Both the position numbers and the translations under genes were made by a program. 64,000 nucleotides of DNA from Methanoculleus sp. UBA430 (lineage in GTDB: Archaea; Halobacteriota; Methanomicrobia; Methanomicrobiales; Methanoculleaceae): contig NZ_DAXW01000004.1 of the NCBI RefSeq assembly GCF_002506585.1, forward strand, positions 92,551 through 156,550, given 5' to 3'. This document shows positions 24,018-33,003 of this stretch, one piece after another (the first letter of the stretch is position 1; every line of letters begins with the position of its first letter). The notes under the pieces were generated by a model. The model ran no database searches, was not told the origin of the DNA, and saw only the letters and a program-made list of their open reading frames with translations.

Positions 24018-25662
24018 CGATACCAAGGGTCGCGAGGGACTCCTGCAGGGTGTTCCTGACCGCGTCCACAAGCGTGAGCCGGCTGTTTCGGGTCTCGCCC
24101 TCGCTCTTCAAGACCGGATCGTAGTGGTAGAAGGCGTTGAAGAGGTCGGCGAGCTCGCGGGCGTAGGCGGCGACGAGATGCGGGCGGAGTTCCTCCACGG
24201 TCTGCTCGATGACGGCCGGGAACCGGGCAAGGTGCCGGGCGAGCGCGACCTCGTGCTCGGTCTCAAGCGTGTATGTCCGCGTAAACTCCCCGGCCTTATC
24301 GAGGATGCTGCAGGCCCGGGCGTGGGCGTACTGGATGTAGGGGCCGCTCTGTCGCTCGAAGTCGAGAGCCTCCTTCCAGTCAAAGACCGTGCTCTTTTCG
24401 GGGGAGACCTTCACGATGTCGTAGCGGATGGCGGCGATGGCGACCGACTTTGCGATGGCGCACCGCTCCTCAAAGGAGAGTTCCGGCCGGCGCGTGGTCA
24501 CCTCGTCATACGCCTTCGCGGCAACCTCCTCGATGAGTTCGTCTGCCGAGACGAATTTGCCCGCTCGGGTACTCATCGAGCCTTCGGGGAGGGAGACGAA
24601 CTCGAAGAAGACAATCTCGGGCGGCTGCTCGCCGAGGAGTGTGAGGGTGGCCCGGAGCTGGGCGCCGATCAGTTTGTGGTCCGCGCCGAGCACGTCGATC
24701 ATCCTGTCGTAGTTGCGTCCCTTCCAGGTGTGGTAGGCGAGGTCACGGGTGCTGTAGACCGACGTGCCGTCGCTCCGCCGGAGGATGTACTTCTTCTCGA
24801 AGCCCTGCTCGGTGAGGTTGACCCAGAGGGTCTCGTCCTCGTGGGCCTGCGGCAGGCGCCGGACCCGCTCGATGATCCGGTCGACGTCGCCGATCCGGAC
24901 GAAGTCGCTCTCCCAGACGAACCGGTCGTGGTGAACGTTTAAGGCCGCGAGGGTCGCCTTGATCCCCTCCGCGCAGAGGGAGACGGCTGTGCGGAACTTT
25001 TTCACGGTCTCCGCGTCGCCGCGCTCCACGAGCTGCATGAGGTGGTCGATCTCTTTTGTGATCTCCGGATTCTTCTCGATCTCCCGGTTCGCCGCGATGT
25101 AGACCCTGGCGACGTAATGGTCCGGCTTCTCGCCCTCCTTGCGGGGGATATCGAGGTGGTCGAATCCCCAGGAGACGATGGCGATCTGGCGCCCCATATC
25201 ATTGAGATAATACTGCACCTCGAGCGCGTGTCCGGCCTTCCGGAAGGCCCGGGCGAGGGAGTCGCCGATGACGGTGTTTCTGATGTGCCCGACGTGGAGC
25301 GGGCCGTTCGGGTTCGCGCTCGTGTGTTCGAGCACGACCCGGCCCGTTCGGCGCTGGAGGGCCCCGTAGCCTGGATCAAGGGCTTCCCTGACGGCGTCGG
25401 CGAGGAGTGTGGGGCCGAACCGGAAGTTGACGTAGGGGCCGGTCGCCTCGACCCTGATATCGCCGAGCGAGGGGTCCGCGGAGAGTTTCTCCGCGATATC
25501 GGCGGCGATCTTTGCGGGAGCCCGCTTCTCAACTTTCGCACGTTTGAACGCTATCGTTGAGGCGAGATCGGCGTGATCCCCGCCTGTCGTGAGGAGGGCG
25601 TCCTCCTCACCGGTGCATGCGCGGAGCATGCGCTCAATCTGTTGGTACTTCTCCTGGAACAT
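23998..25662 (-). CDS. argS: Arginyl-tRNA synthetase
   Basis: 554 aa, the normal length. An N-terminal ArgRS-specific domain is followed by the HIGH-type motif SANPNGPLHVGHIRNTVIGD near residues 115-134. GSMSTRAGKFVS, the degenerate KMSKS region, and a C-terminal anticodon-binding DALR domain (RPHLVAAYARELADLFNAFYHYDPVL) follow. It charges tRNA-Arg. The ATG overlaps the aRF1 stop by one base (TGATG-type junction), and its 3' end overlaps taw1. Confidence 0.97.
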   Translation of the reverse strand: MFQEKYQQIERMLRACTGEEDALLTTGGDHADLASTIAFKRAKVEKRAPAKIAADIAEKLSADPSLGDIRVEATGPYVNFRFGPTLLADAVREALDPGYGALQRRTGRVVLEHTSANPNGPLHVGHIRNTVIGDSLARAFRKAGHALEVQYYLNDMGRQIAIVSWGFDHLDIPRKEGEKPDHYVARVYIAANREIEKNPEITKEIDHLMQLVERGDAETVKKFRTAVSLCAEGIKATLAALNVHHDRFVWESDFVRIGDVDRIIERVRRLPQAHEDETLWVNLTEQGFEKKYILRRSDGTSVYSTRDLAYHTWKGRNYDRMIDVLGADHKLIGAQLRATLTLLGEQPPEIVFFEFVSLPEGSMSTRAGKFVSADELIEEVAAKAYDEVTTRRPELSFEERCAIAKSVAIAAIRYDIVKVSPEKSTVFDWKEALDFERQSGPYIQYAHARACSILDKAGEFTRTYTLETEHEVALARHLARFPAVIEQTVEELRPHLVAAYARELADLFNAFYHYDPVLKSEGETRNSRLTLVDAVRNTLQESLATLGIDALRSM

Positions 25663-26939
25663 CAGTATCCGGTCCTGTAGCGCAGGATCGCTGCGATCCC
25701 GCCGAATGCGTTATAAAGCATCGAGCCTTCTTCGAAGTCATCCGATATGATCCGAACCGTCGCGCTGCTCTGGTCCGCGAGGGTCGTCAGTTCGTCGATG
25801 ATGTCGGCCTCTTCTGCCACGTAGAGCGGGGAGCCGTCGCTCGGGCAGGTGCCGAAGTCGAGGTCCTTGATGTGCTTGCCCGGCTCGAGGCTGACCGTCC
25901 GCTCCTCGGTGTAGTCACTGTTTTGGCAGGCAAGTTTCAGTCGGGCTCGCCTGAGTTTGTCTGAGAGGAGGAGGGTGTCGACGGCACCAAGCTCCAGGTT
26001 CTTCCGGACGCTCTCCTCACCGTAGGAAGATGCTCCATCGTCCTTTACCAGCTCCTGGAGGAACCGGTTCATCACGTTCTTCTCCTTGATGATATCAAGG
26101 CCCTTCAAGGCATCCGATGCATTCTCGACGAGTTCGGCAAGCCCGCTCTCATTCGTGTAGGAGACGTCGAAGAGCCCGATAATCCTTTTTTGCAGCTCGT
26201 GGTGGAGGTAGCCGCCCGCTTCGAACTCCTCCTTCGTCGGGGTCGGGCCGCCGATCAGCACGCCCTTGAACCGCTCGAAGAAGTCCTTCTCGGCAAGGAA
26301 GATATCGCTCGCCCGGTCACCGATCTTCTTGTAGAATTCGTTGATGGCGATCAGCCGCAGTCGCTGGAAACGGACGCTCGATTGACCCCCTTTTCGCTGC
26401 TTGCCGGGGACCGTCGAGGTGACTCCGTGGACCGGCTCGATACGGTTGCCCCGCAAAAAGCCGATGTAGGCCTCCCGCCGGTCGAGGACGATCAGGCCGT
26501 AGATCTCCTTCTCCCCGAGCATCTGCTGCAGCGGTTCGAGTTCGAACGAAGAACTGCACCGGTACATGTAGGTGTTGATCGGTTCGGGCGGCTCGATGAT
26601 CTCGCAGTCGAGGTCGGTGCGGTCGCCGCCGATGTTGATCGTGCCGCAGAAGACCGCCATGCCGTTCTCCGGCGGGCGCTTGTAGTACTTCAGTCGGGAG
26701 AGGATTGAGGATATGGCACTCTGGACGTTCGTCCGGGTCTGTTTGCTCTTGATGTTTGCGCACTGTCCGAACTCATCGCGGAGCTGCGCGGTCACGTCGT
26801 ATATCTGCTTATCCGGAGGTATATAGAGGGTGATCAGCTCGGTACCGCTCCCTTCCTTCTCCGCAAGCCGTTCAAGCATCTTCTTGAATTCGTAGCGCTT
26901 TCGCGGCGTATCCATCTCTTGTGTTTGTGTTTCTTCCAT
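25662..26939 (-). CDS. prf1: Peptide chain release factor aRF1
   Basis: 425 aa. The stop-codon recognition motif NIKS is at residues 62-65 (CANIKSKQTRTNV), and the catalytic GGQ is at 184-186 (KQRKGGQSSVRF). The C-terminal domain follows, with a partial zinc-type minidomain. It recognises all three stop codons and releases the peptide from the ribosome. It is the first gene of the argS-taw1-sepS run. Two TATA-like elements lie upstream on the minus strand: ATATAT at about 26971-26976 and CATATTTATGCC at about 27007-27018. Confidence 0.97.
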   Translation of the reverse strand: MEETQTQEMDTPRKRYEFKKMLERLAEKEGSGTELITLYIPPDKQIYDVTAQLRDEFGQCANIKSKQTRTNVQSAISSILSRLKYYKRPPENGMAVFCGTINIGGDRTDLDCEIIEPPEPINTYMYRCSSSFELEPLQQMLGEKEIYGLIVLDRREAYIGFLRGNRIEPVHGVTSTVPGKQRKGGQSSVRFQRLRLIAINEFYKKIGDRASDIFLAEKDFFERFKGVLIGGPTPTKEEFEAGGYLHHELQKRIIGLFDVSYTNESGLAELVENASDALKGLDIIKEKNVMNRFLQELVKDDGASSYGEESVRKNLELGAVDTLLLSDKLRRARLKLACQNSDYTEERTVSLEPGKHIKDLDFGTCPSDGSPLYVAEEADIIDELTTLADQSSATVRIISDDFEEGSMLYNAFGGIAAILRYRTGY

Positions 26940-27059
26940 TGGGGATTCACCCGGCTTGCCAAAGGTTGTTCATATATCGAAGCTACTATGTGTTTCTCCG
27001 GGGAAGGCATAAATATGCGCACATTCGCCGCGTCCCCTCCGGGCACGCTCCATGCGCCG

Positions 27060-27554
27060 TCATTGCACGCAGCGGCAGGCGAGGCAGATCGTCTTTGCAT
27101 CGACGATCCGGCCGTCTGCAATCATCACCGCAAGATCTCTGACCGGAACGCGGACGACCTCGATCACCTCGTCGTCGTCCATTGAGTAGTCGGAGCAGGG
27201 GGAGAGGCCTTCTGCGAGGTAGAGCCAGATCCGCTCGTCGGTGTAGCCGGGGGAGGGGTAGATCCAGCCTTTCGGGACGAATGTCTCGGCCTTCATCCCG
27301 GTCTCCTCGATCAGTTCGCGATACGCGGTCTCCTGCGGCTCCTCGCCCTCGTCGATGGTCCCGGCCGGCGCCTCGAATATGTAGTCGTCGATAGCAAACC
27401 GGTACTGCCGGATCAGGTAGCAGTCGTCCCCGATGACCGGAAGGATGGCGACTGCTCCGCCGGGGTGGACGACCACCCGCTCCGTTCTCTTCCCGTTCGG
27501 GAGGGTGATCTCCTTCTTCTCGATGGTAAGCCGCTTTCCGTGGTAAATCTCCAT
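27060..27554 (-). CDS. NUDIX hydrolase, ADP-ribose pyrophosphatase type
   Basis: 164 aa from ATG 27552-27554, preceded by AGGTAAC. The Nudix box GX5EX7REUXEEXGU is present as GTIDEGEEPQETAYRELIEETGM near residues 72-94. The downstream proline-glycine PSPGYTDERIWLYLAEGL is characteristic of ADP-ribose pyrophosphatases. It hydrolyses nucleoside diphosphate-X compounds, probably ADP-ribose. It follows queC with 2 nt between stop and ATG, so it is co-transcribed with the queDEC operon although not part of that pathway. Confidence 0.92.
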   Translation of the reverse strand: MEIYHGKRLTIEKKEITLPNGKRTERVVVHPGGAVAILPVIGDDCYLIRQYRFAIDDYIFEAPAGTIDEGEEPQETAYRELIEETGMKAETFVPKGWIYPSPGYTDERIWLYLAEGLSPCSDYSMDDDEVIEVVRVPVRDLAVMIADGRIVDAKTICLACRCVQ

Positions 27555-27556
27555 AG

Positions 27557-28225
27557 TTACCTCTCGTAGGTGATCGGGTCCTCGATGCCGAGTTCCCGGA
27601 ACGCCTCTCTCCGGTAGTGGCAGGATGAGCAGATCCCGCATGCTTTATCGTTGTTCTGGTAGCAGGACCAGGTCTCCTGGTAGGGGACGCCGAGCGAGAG
27701 GCCCTTTTTGATGATATCCACCTTTGACATCCGGACGAAGGGCGTCATCAGGGTGATCCGGGGCTCCGCCGCCGTGCCGAGGTCGACCACCCGCTGGAAC
27801 GCCTCGATGAATTCCGGCCGGCAGTCGGGGTAGCCCGGGTAGTCCCCGGTCTGGACGCCGATGAAGACCGCTCCCGCCCGCCGGGCCTCGGCGAGGCTCG
27901 TCGCGATGGCGAGGAGGTTGCCGTTCCGGAAGGGGACGTAGGTGCTTGGTATCCCCTCCTCCTCGCCGGCATACGCCTCGACCGGGATCGCGGTGTCGGT
28001 CAGGCTCGACGCCCCGATCTTCGTGAAATGTTCGAGGCTGATCTCGACGAACTCCTGTGCATCGAGCAGGGTCGCGATTCTTTGAGCACACGCGCGCTCC
28101 TTTGCCGCCGTCCGCTGCCCGTAGGTGAAGTGGAGCGCGATGATATCGTAGCCCATATCCTTTGCGACGTAGGCGAGCGTGGTGGAGTCCATGCCGCCCG
28201 AGAGAAGACAGACTGCCTTCATCAT
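27557..28225 (-). CDS. queC: 7-cyano-7-deazaguanine (preQ0) synthase
   Basis: 222 aa from ATG 28223-28225, which overlaps the queE stop (ATGA). The PP-loop ATP-pyrophosphatase motif is [14 protein letters not shown] near residues 8-21. Near the C-terminus the zinc-binding cysteines are [19 protein letters not shown]. It converts 7-carboxy-7-deazaguanine to preQ0 with ATP and ammonia. In archaea preQ0 is inserted in tRNA position 15 by ArcTGT and converted to archaeosine; no archaeosine gene is visible here. Confidence 0.96.
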   Translation of the reverse strand: MMKAVCLLSGGMDSTTLAYVAKDMGYDIIALHFTYGQRTAAKERACAQRIATLLDAQEFVEISLEHFTKIGASSLTDTAIPVEAYAGEEEGIPSTYVPFRNGNLLAIATSLAEARRAGAVFIGVQTGDYPGYPDCRPEFIEAFQRVVDLGTAAEPRITLMTPFVRMSKVDIIKKGLSLGVPYQETWSCYQNNDKACGICSSCHYRREAFRELGIEDPITYER

Positions 28226-28830
28226 TTTACCCCCAGGATTTTGTGGAGTTGCACCTGGAACCTCACCGGGAGGTTCTCCTCGACGATATAGTCCGCGATG
28301 GCGTGGTAGTCGCATCCTTCCACCGGTGAGATGAAGACCTCGCCCCGGATCTCGCGACCGGCCATCACCGCCCGGGCGTAGAAGAGGTCGTCCTCGTCCG
28401 CCACCACGAACTTGACGCAGTCGCGCCGGCTGATGAAGGGGAGGAGCCGGATGTCGCTTCTCTCGCCTGAAGAGGGGCACTTGACGTCCATACAGATGGA
28501 CGCATAGGTCTGCATCTCGCGGAAGTCCCGGGTGCCGTTCGTCTCGATCTCGACGTTATACCCATGAATGCTGAACTTCTTGAGGAGTTCGAGAACCTCC
28601 TCCCGCTGCAGGAGCGGCTCCCCGCCGGTGATGCAGATATGTTTCCCGTTCAGGAGCCAGACCTGGTCGAGGACCTCGGTCACGCTCATCTCCTCGCCTC
28701 CTTCCCGGGCGTAGGGGGTATCGCACCAGGCGCACTGGAGGTTGCACCCGGCGAGCCTGATGAAGGTGCAGGGCCGCCCCTGGTTCAATCCCTCCCCCTG
28801 GAGACTCCGGAAGATCTCACTGACGATCAT
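28222..28830 (-). CDS. queE: 7-carboxy-7-deazaguanine synthase (radical SAM)
   Basis: 202 aa. The radical-SAM cysteines are in [13 protein letters not shown] (CX3CX2C) near residues 29-36, after the QueE substrate motif [20 protein letters not shown]. It turns 6-carboxy-5,6,7,8-tetrahydropterin into CDG. Its start overlaps queD by 14 nt and its end overlaps queC, giving a compact queDEC operon. Confidence 0.96.
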   Translation of the reverse strand: MIVSEIFRSLQGEGLNQGRPCTFIRLAGCNLQCAWCDTPYAREGGEEMSVTEVLDQVWLLNGKHICITGGEPLLQREEVLELLKKFSIHGYNVEIETNGTRDFREMQTYASICMDVKCPSSGERSDIRLLPFISRRDCVKFVVADEDDLFYARAVMAGREIRGEVFISPVEGCDYHAIADYIVEENLPVRFQVQLHKILGVK

Positions 28831-29230
28831 AGGTGCGCTCTGCGTAACAGGACGTCGATTCCCAGACCCGGATCTTTGCCACGCGGGCGTCGCGGCCCTG
28901 GCGTGCGGCTTCGGCGTCGATCATCTCCGCGATCAGCCCTGCAAGGAGTTCGCTCGTCGGGTCGCCCTCGGTGGTGACGACCGGGTGGAACGTCTCGATG
29001 CACGCCGCCATGGGGTCATCCGCGTTCAGGATCACCTGGTGGTCGAACCGCCCGACGACCTCTTTGATGCAGTTATAGTCAAGGACGATCCCGGTGCGCT
29101 CATCGGCAGTACCCTCGATCCAGACCTCTACCCGCCACTGGTGACCGTGCAGCCGGAAACACTTCCCCTGATAGTGAATCAGGCGATGGGTTGCCTCGAA
29201 AAAAACCTCCTTGTATATCCGGGTTCTCAT
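28817..29230 (-). CDS. queD: 6-carboxy-5,6,7,8-tetrahydropterin synthase
   Basis: 137 aa. The QueD/PTPS zinc histidines lie in FEATHRL and in CFRLHGHQW; the CxxxHGH form with the catalytic cysteine is the QueD type. It converts dihydroneopterin triphosphate (from GTP) to CPH4. It is the first gene of queDEC. A perfect AT-rich palindrome at 29251-29266 lies so close to the ATG that it probably contains the TATA box, making the mRNA leaderless. There is no room for a preQ1-type riboswitch. Confidence 0.94.
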   Translation of the reverse strand: MRTRIYKEVFFEATHRLIHYQGKCFRLHGHQWRVEVWIEGTADERTGIVLDYNCIKEVVGRFDHQVILNADDPMAACIETFHPVVTTEGDPTSELLAGLIAEMIDAEAARQGRDARVAKIRVWESTSCYAERTYDRQ

Positions 29231-29250
29231 CCATGAAGGTTGCTCGTCAG

Positions 29251-29266
29251 GATATAATATTATATC
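29251..29266 (-). promoter_or_regulatory. Perfect 16-bp AT palindrome at the queD promoter
   Basis: GATATAATATTATATC is its own reverse complement, centred 28 nt upstream of the queD ATG. It is the expected distance for a TATA box of a leaderless mRNA and is bidirectional in sequence, so it could also be a repressor site. The divergent rps12 promoter is separate, about 60 bp away. Confidence 0.5.
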
Positions 29267-29318
29267 ATCTCCCGATCAAATAGTTAAGGCGAAAGATCGG
29301 CGCGCAGCCGGGTTCCAC

Positions 29319-29328
29319 AATATATAAA
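29319..29328 (+). promoter_or_regulatory. TATA box of the rps12-rps7-fusA operon
   Basis: AATATATAAA with a purine/C-rich BRE-like CCACA just before it. Transcription would start near 29350, about 55 nt before the rps12 ATG at 29404. A weaker TTTTATA follows at about 29345-29351. Confidence 0.55.
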
Positions 29329-29403
29329 TCCGCGACGCGCGTTGTTTTATAGCACACCAGGAGTTGCTCCTATCTACAAATTCAACCGATACGAGGGTAT
29401 TCG

Positions 29404-29832
29404 ATGGGAAATGGTAAATTTGCAGCCCGAAAACTGAAGCGCGACGCAAAGTTCAACAGATGGCACGACACCGTCTACGTGCGGCGCCAGCTCGGGCTCG
29501 ATGTGAAATCCGACCCCCTTGAGGGAGCACCGCAGGGCCGCGGGATCGTTCTCGAGAAGGTGGGTGTGGAGGCAAAGCAGCCGAACTCTGCTATCCGCAA
29601 GTGCGTCCGCGTGCAGTTGATCAAGAACGGTCGTCAGGTGACCGCATTCGCCGTCGGCGACGGTGCCATCAACTTCATCGACGAGCACGATGAGGTCGAG
29701 ATCGAGGGGATCGGCGGCAGGCTGGGCCGGTCGATGGGTGATATCCCCGGTGTCCGGTTCGTCGTGACCAAGGTGAACAACGTCAGCCTGAGTGAAATGG
29801 TTATCGGGCGCAAGGAGAAGCCGCGGAGGTAA
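29404..29832 (+). CDS. rps12: 30S ribosomal protein S12 (uS12)
   Basis: 142 aa, the archaeal/eukaryotic S23-like form. It contains [36 protein letters not shown], with the KQPNSAIRK segment that lies at the decoding centre, and ends GRKEKPRR. First gene of the truncated str operon; rps7 starts 5 nt after its stop. Confidence 0.98.
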   Translation: MGNGKFAARKLKRDAKFNRWHDTVYVRRQLGLDVKSDPLEGAPQGRGIVLEKVGVEAKQPNSAIRKCVRVQLIKNGRQVTAFAVGDGAINFIDEHDEVEIEGIGGRLGRSMGDIPGVRFVVTKVNNVSLSEMVIGRKEKPRR

Positions 29833-29837
29833 GTGGT

Positions 29838-30446
29838 ATGGTGGAAGCAGAAGCAGGAACCACGCAGCCGGCGGAAGCAGGAACGCCTCAACTCCTCTTT
29901 AATCGCTGGGACATGAGCGAGGTCGAGATCCAGGATCCGAGCCTTGCCCGTTACGTAAACCTGCACACGATGATCGTGCCGCACTCCTGCGGCAAGCTCG
30001 TCGGCCAGCAGTTCAACAAGAGCAACATGCTGATCGTCGAACGCCTGATCAACAAGTTGATGCAGAGCGAGAAGAACACCGGCAAGAAAGAACTCACCAT
30101 CCGCATCGTCCGCGAGGCCTTCGAGATCGTCAACAAGAAGACGAAGAAGAACCCGGTCCAGGTGCTGGTGGATGCAGTCGCGAACACCGGGCCCCGTGAG
30201 GAGACCGTCCGGCTGAAGTACGGTGGCATCAACGTCCCGAAGTCGGTCGATACCGCACCCCAGCGCCGTGTTGATACTGCGCTCCGGTTCATCACTGCCG
30301 GTGTCCTCCAGGCGAGCCACAAGAAGAAGAAGACCGTGAGCGAGGCGCTTGCCGAAGAGCTGATCTCTGCCGCGAACGGTGATACCCGCTCCTATGCAGT
30401 CTCGAAGAAAGAAGAGAGAGAACGTATCGCAAAAGCTGCCCGCTAA
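29838..30446 (+). CDS. rps7: 30S ribosomal protein S7 (uS7)
   Basis: 202 aa. An acidic, alanine-rich N-terminal extension (about 1-25) precedes the archaeal S7 core: [44 protein letters not shown], and the basic rRNA-binding C-terminus [24 protein letters not shown]. It nucleates assembly of the 30S head. The 29-nt gap to fusA contains a T6 run, perhaps allowing partial termination. Confidence 0.98.
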   Translation: MVEAEAGTTQPAEAGTPQLLFNRWDMSEVEIQDPSLARYVNLHTMIVPHSCGKLVGQQFNKSNMLIVERLINKLMQSEKNTGKKELTIRIVREAFEIVNKKTKKNPVQVLVDAVANTGPREETVRLKYGGINVPKSVDTAPQRRVDTALRFITAGVLQASHKKKKTVSEALAEELISAANGDTRSYAVSKKEERERIAKAAR

Positions 30447-30475
30447 ACCCCCCTATTATTTTTTCGGTGTAATTC

Positions 30476-32668
30476 ATGACCAGACGAAAGAAGATGGTAG
30501 AGCGGGTGACGGATCTGATGGACAAACCGGAGCACATCCGGAACATCGGTATCGTCGCCCACATCGATCACGGAAAGACAACACTCTCGGATAACCTGCT
30601 TGCAGGAGCAGGGATGATCAGCGAGGAGCTTGCCGGCAGGCAGCTCTTCATGGACTCCGACGAGGAGGAACAGGCACGCGGCATCACCATCGATGCGAGC
30701 AACGTCTCGATGGTTCACGAGTACGGCGGCGAGGAGTACCTGATCAACATGATCGATACCCCCGGCCACGTGGACTTCGGCGGCGACGTGACCCGCGCCA
30801 TGCGTGCGGTGGACGGCGCCGTTGTCGTGGTCGACGCCGTCGAGGGGACCATGCCACAGACGGAGACGGTGCTGCGGCAGGCCTTAAAGGAGGGTGTCCG
30901 CCCGGTTCTCTTCATCAACAAGGTCGACCGGCTGATCAACGAGCTGAAGGTGGACGAGCAGGAGATGCAGATCCGCCTCGCGAAGGTGATCGACAAGGTC
31001 AACAAGTTGATCAAGGGCATGAACGAGAAGATGTACAACGACGGCTGGAAGCTGGATGCCGCCAAGGGCACCGTCGCCTTCGGTTCCGCGCTCTACAACT
31101 GGGCCGTCTCGGTCCCCTTCATGAAGAGCAGCGGGGTCTCGTTCAAGGACGTCTATGAGAAGTGCAACACCGGCGACATGAAGTGGCTGGCGAAGAACAG
31201 TCCGCTGCACGCCGTCCTCCTCGACATGGTGGTCAAGCACCTCCCCAACCCCCTCCAGGCCCAGGATCGGCGTATCCACATCATCTGGCACGGTGATTAC
31301 AATACTTCCGAGGGGAAGGCCATGGTCGCGTGCGACCCGAACGGACCCGTCTGTATGATGGTCACCGATATCTCGTTTGACCCGCATGCAGGCGAGGTCG
31401 CCACCGGCCGTCTCTTCTCGGGAACGCTCCGCCGGGGCACCGAGTGCTACATCATAGGTGCGGCAAAGCGCGCGAACCGCCTCGCTCAGGTCGGCATCTT
31501 CATGGGTGCCGAGCGGATTGAGGTGGATGCGCTCCCGGCCGGGAACATCGCTGCCGTCACGGGCTTGAAGGACGCCATCGTCGGTTCGACCGTCACGTCG
31601 CTCATCGAGATGACTCCGTTCGAGTCGCTGAAGCACTACTCCGAGCCGGTCATGACCGTCGCCGTCGAGGCGAAGAGCATGAAGGACCTCCCGAAACTCG
31701 TCGAGGTTCTCCGCCAGGTGGCCAAGGAAGACCCGACGGTCCAGGTCTCGATCAACGAGGAGACCGGCGAGCACCTGATCAGCGGCATGGGCGAACTCCA
31801 CCTTGAGATCATCACCGGCCGTATCAAGCGCGACAAGGGCGTCGATATCCTCACCTCCCCCCCGATCGTCGTCTACCGTGAGACGATCACGGGCAGGGCC
31901 GGCCCGGTCGAAGGAAAGTCGCCGAACCGTCACAACCGGTTCTACCTTGAACTCGAACCGATGGACCCGGCGATCGTGAAGATGATCCTGGACGGCGAGG
32001 TCTCGATGAACCAGCAGGCGATCGAGCGGCGTGATATTCTCGCTGCTGCCGGTATGGACAAGGACGAGGCCAAGAACATCAAGGCGATCGAGGGCACCAA
32101 CATGTTCATCGACATGACGAAGGGTATCCAGTACCTGAACGAGACGATGGAACTGGTCCTCGACGGCTGGCGTGAAGCCCTCCGCGGCGGCCCGCTCGCC
32201 GATGAACTGGTCCAGAACCTGAAGATCCGGCTGGTGGACGTGAAGCTCCACGAGGATGCCATCCACCGCGGTCCCGCTCAGGTCATCCCGGCGGTCAGAA
32301 GCGCCGTCAAGGCAGGCCTGCTGCTGGGCGGCGATTCGCTCCTTGAGCCTATCCAGAAGATCCAGATCACGGTTCCGAGCGAGCAGATGGGCGCGGCGAC
32401 CTCACAGATCCAGGGTCGGCGCGGCCAGGTCTTCGATATGCTGAGCGAAGGCGATACCATGACGATCGTCGGCCGGGCACCGGTCGCCGAGCTCTTCGGG
32501 TTTGCCGGTGATGTCCGGTCGGCCACCGAAGGACGCGCGATGTGGAGCACCGAGTTCGCCGGGTTCGAACTGGTCCCCGCCGGTATCGTGAACGACGTGG
32601 TCAAGAGCATACGCAAGCGCAAGGGCTTAAAAGAACAGATCCCACGCCCGGATGACTACCTGGCGTAA
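30476..32668 (+). CDS. fusA: Translation elongation factor 2 (aEF-2)
   Basis: 730 aa. The GTPase G1 motif AHIDHGKTT is at residues 28-36, switch I is around RGITID, G3 is DTPGHVDF, and G4 is NKVDR. Domain IV has the diphthamide histidine His597 in [12 protein letters not shown]. The protein ends [12 protein letters not shown], as in methanogens. It drives translocation. In most euryarchaea the next genes are tuf and rps10, but here a T-run and a non-coding gap follow. Confidence 0.98.
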   Translation: MTRRKKMVERVTDLMDKPEHIRNIGIVAHIDHGKTTLSDNLLAGAGMISEELAGRQLFMDSDEEEQARGITIDASNVSMVHEYGGEEYLINMIDTPGHVDFGGDVTRAMRAVDGAVVVVDAVEGTMPQTETVLRQALKEGVRPVLFINKVDRLINELKVDEQEMQIRLAKVIDKVNKLIKGMNEKMYNDGWKLDAAKGTVAFGSALYNWAVSVPFMKSSGVSFKDVYEKCNTGDMKWLAKNSPLHAVLLDMVVKHLPNPLQAQDRRIHIIWHGDYNTSEGKAMVACDPNGPVCMMVTDISFDPHAGEVATGRLFSGTLRRGTECYIIGAAKRANRLAQVGIFMGAERIEVDALPAGNIAAVTGLKDAIVGSTVTSLIEMTPFESLKHYSEPVMTVAVEAKSMKDLPKLVEVLRQVAKEDPTVQVSINEETGEHLISGMGELHLEIITGRIKRDKGVDILTSPPIVVYRETITGRAGPVEGKSPNRHNRFYLELEPMDPAIVKMILDGEVSMNQQAIERRDILAAAGMDKDEAKNIKAIEGTNMFIDMTKGIQYLNETMELVLDGWREALRGGPLADELVQNLKIRLVDVKLHEDAIHRGPAQVIPAVRSAVKAGLLLGGDSLLEPIQKIQITVPSEQMGAATSQIQGRRGQVFDMLSEGDTMTIVGRAPVAELFGFAGDVRSATEGRAMWSTEFAGFELVPAGIVNDVVKSIRKRKGLKEQIPRPDDYLA

Positions 32669-33003
32669 CGAGTGTCGATATACCCTCTCGTCTCCTTTTT
32701 TTCCGGCGGACAGATGCGTTTTCCGGTCTCCGTGTGCCGCATCGCGATCCATACGCCGTTCACATGATGTTTGTGCGGTTGCTGACGACCCGTCTCGCGT
32801 CTGCACAGTCCCACCGACCGACCCGAACAGTCCCGGCCCCCGGACCCCTGTGCGCGTGATACGCCGAATGCCAACCCTCGATCTCCCGGAATGAGGGGTA
32901 TCGAGGTGACCCGGCTCATTCAGGGGCCTTCGGGAGAGTCACGCGGTATGAGCCGCGAATCCGGTGGTTATACCGGGTGTCTCAACGCCGGTCCCGGATC
33001 CGG
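32669..33003. other. Intergenic region after fusA
   Basis: About 335 bp between the fusA stop and the convergent surface-protein gene. It starts with the T-run and is otherwise GC-rich with no coding frame, no clear promoter and no repeat that I can see. Confidence 0.6.
32696..32702 (+). terminator. Oligo-T terminator of the rps12-rps7-fusA operon
   Basis: T7 within a pyrimidine-rich stretch, 28 nt after the fusA stop codon. It is typical of archaeal termination and marks the end of the operon where tuf would otherwise follow. Confidence 0.6.

Noticed and set aside
32652..32894. 80-codon plus-strand ORF after fusA
   Set aside because: Starts inside fusA and crosses the terminator; composition not protein-like.
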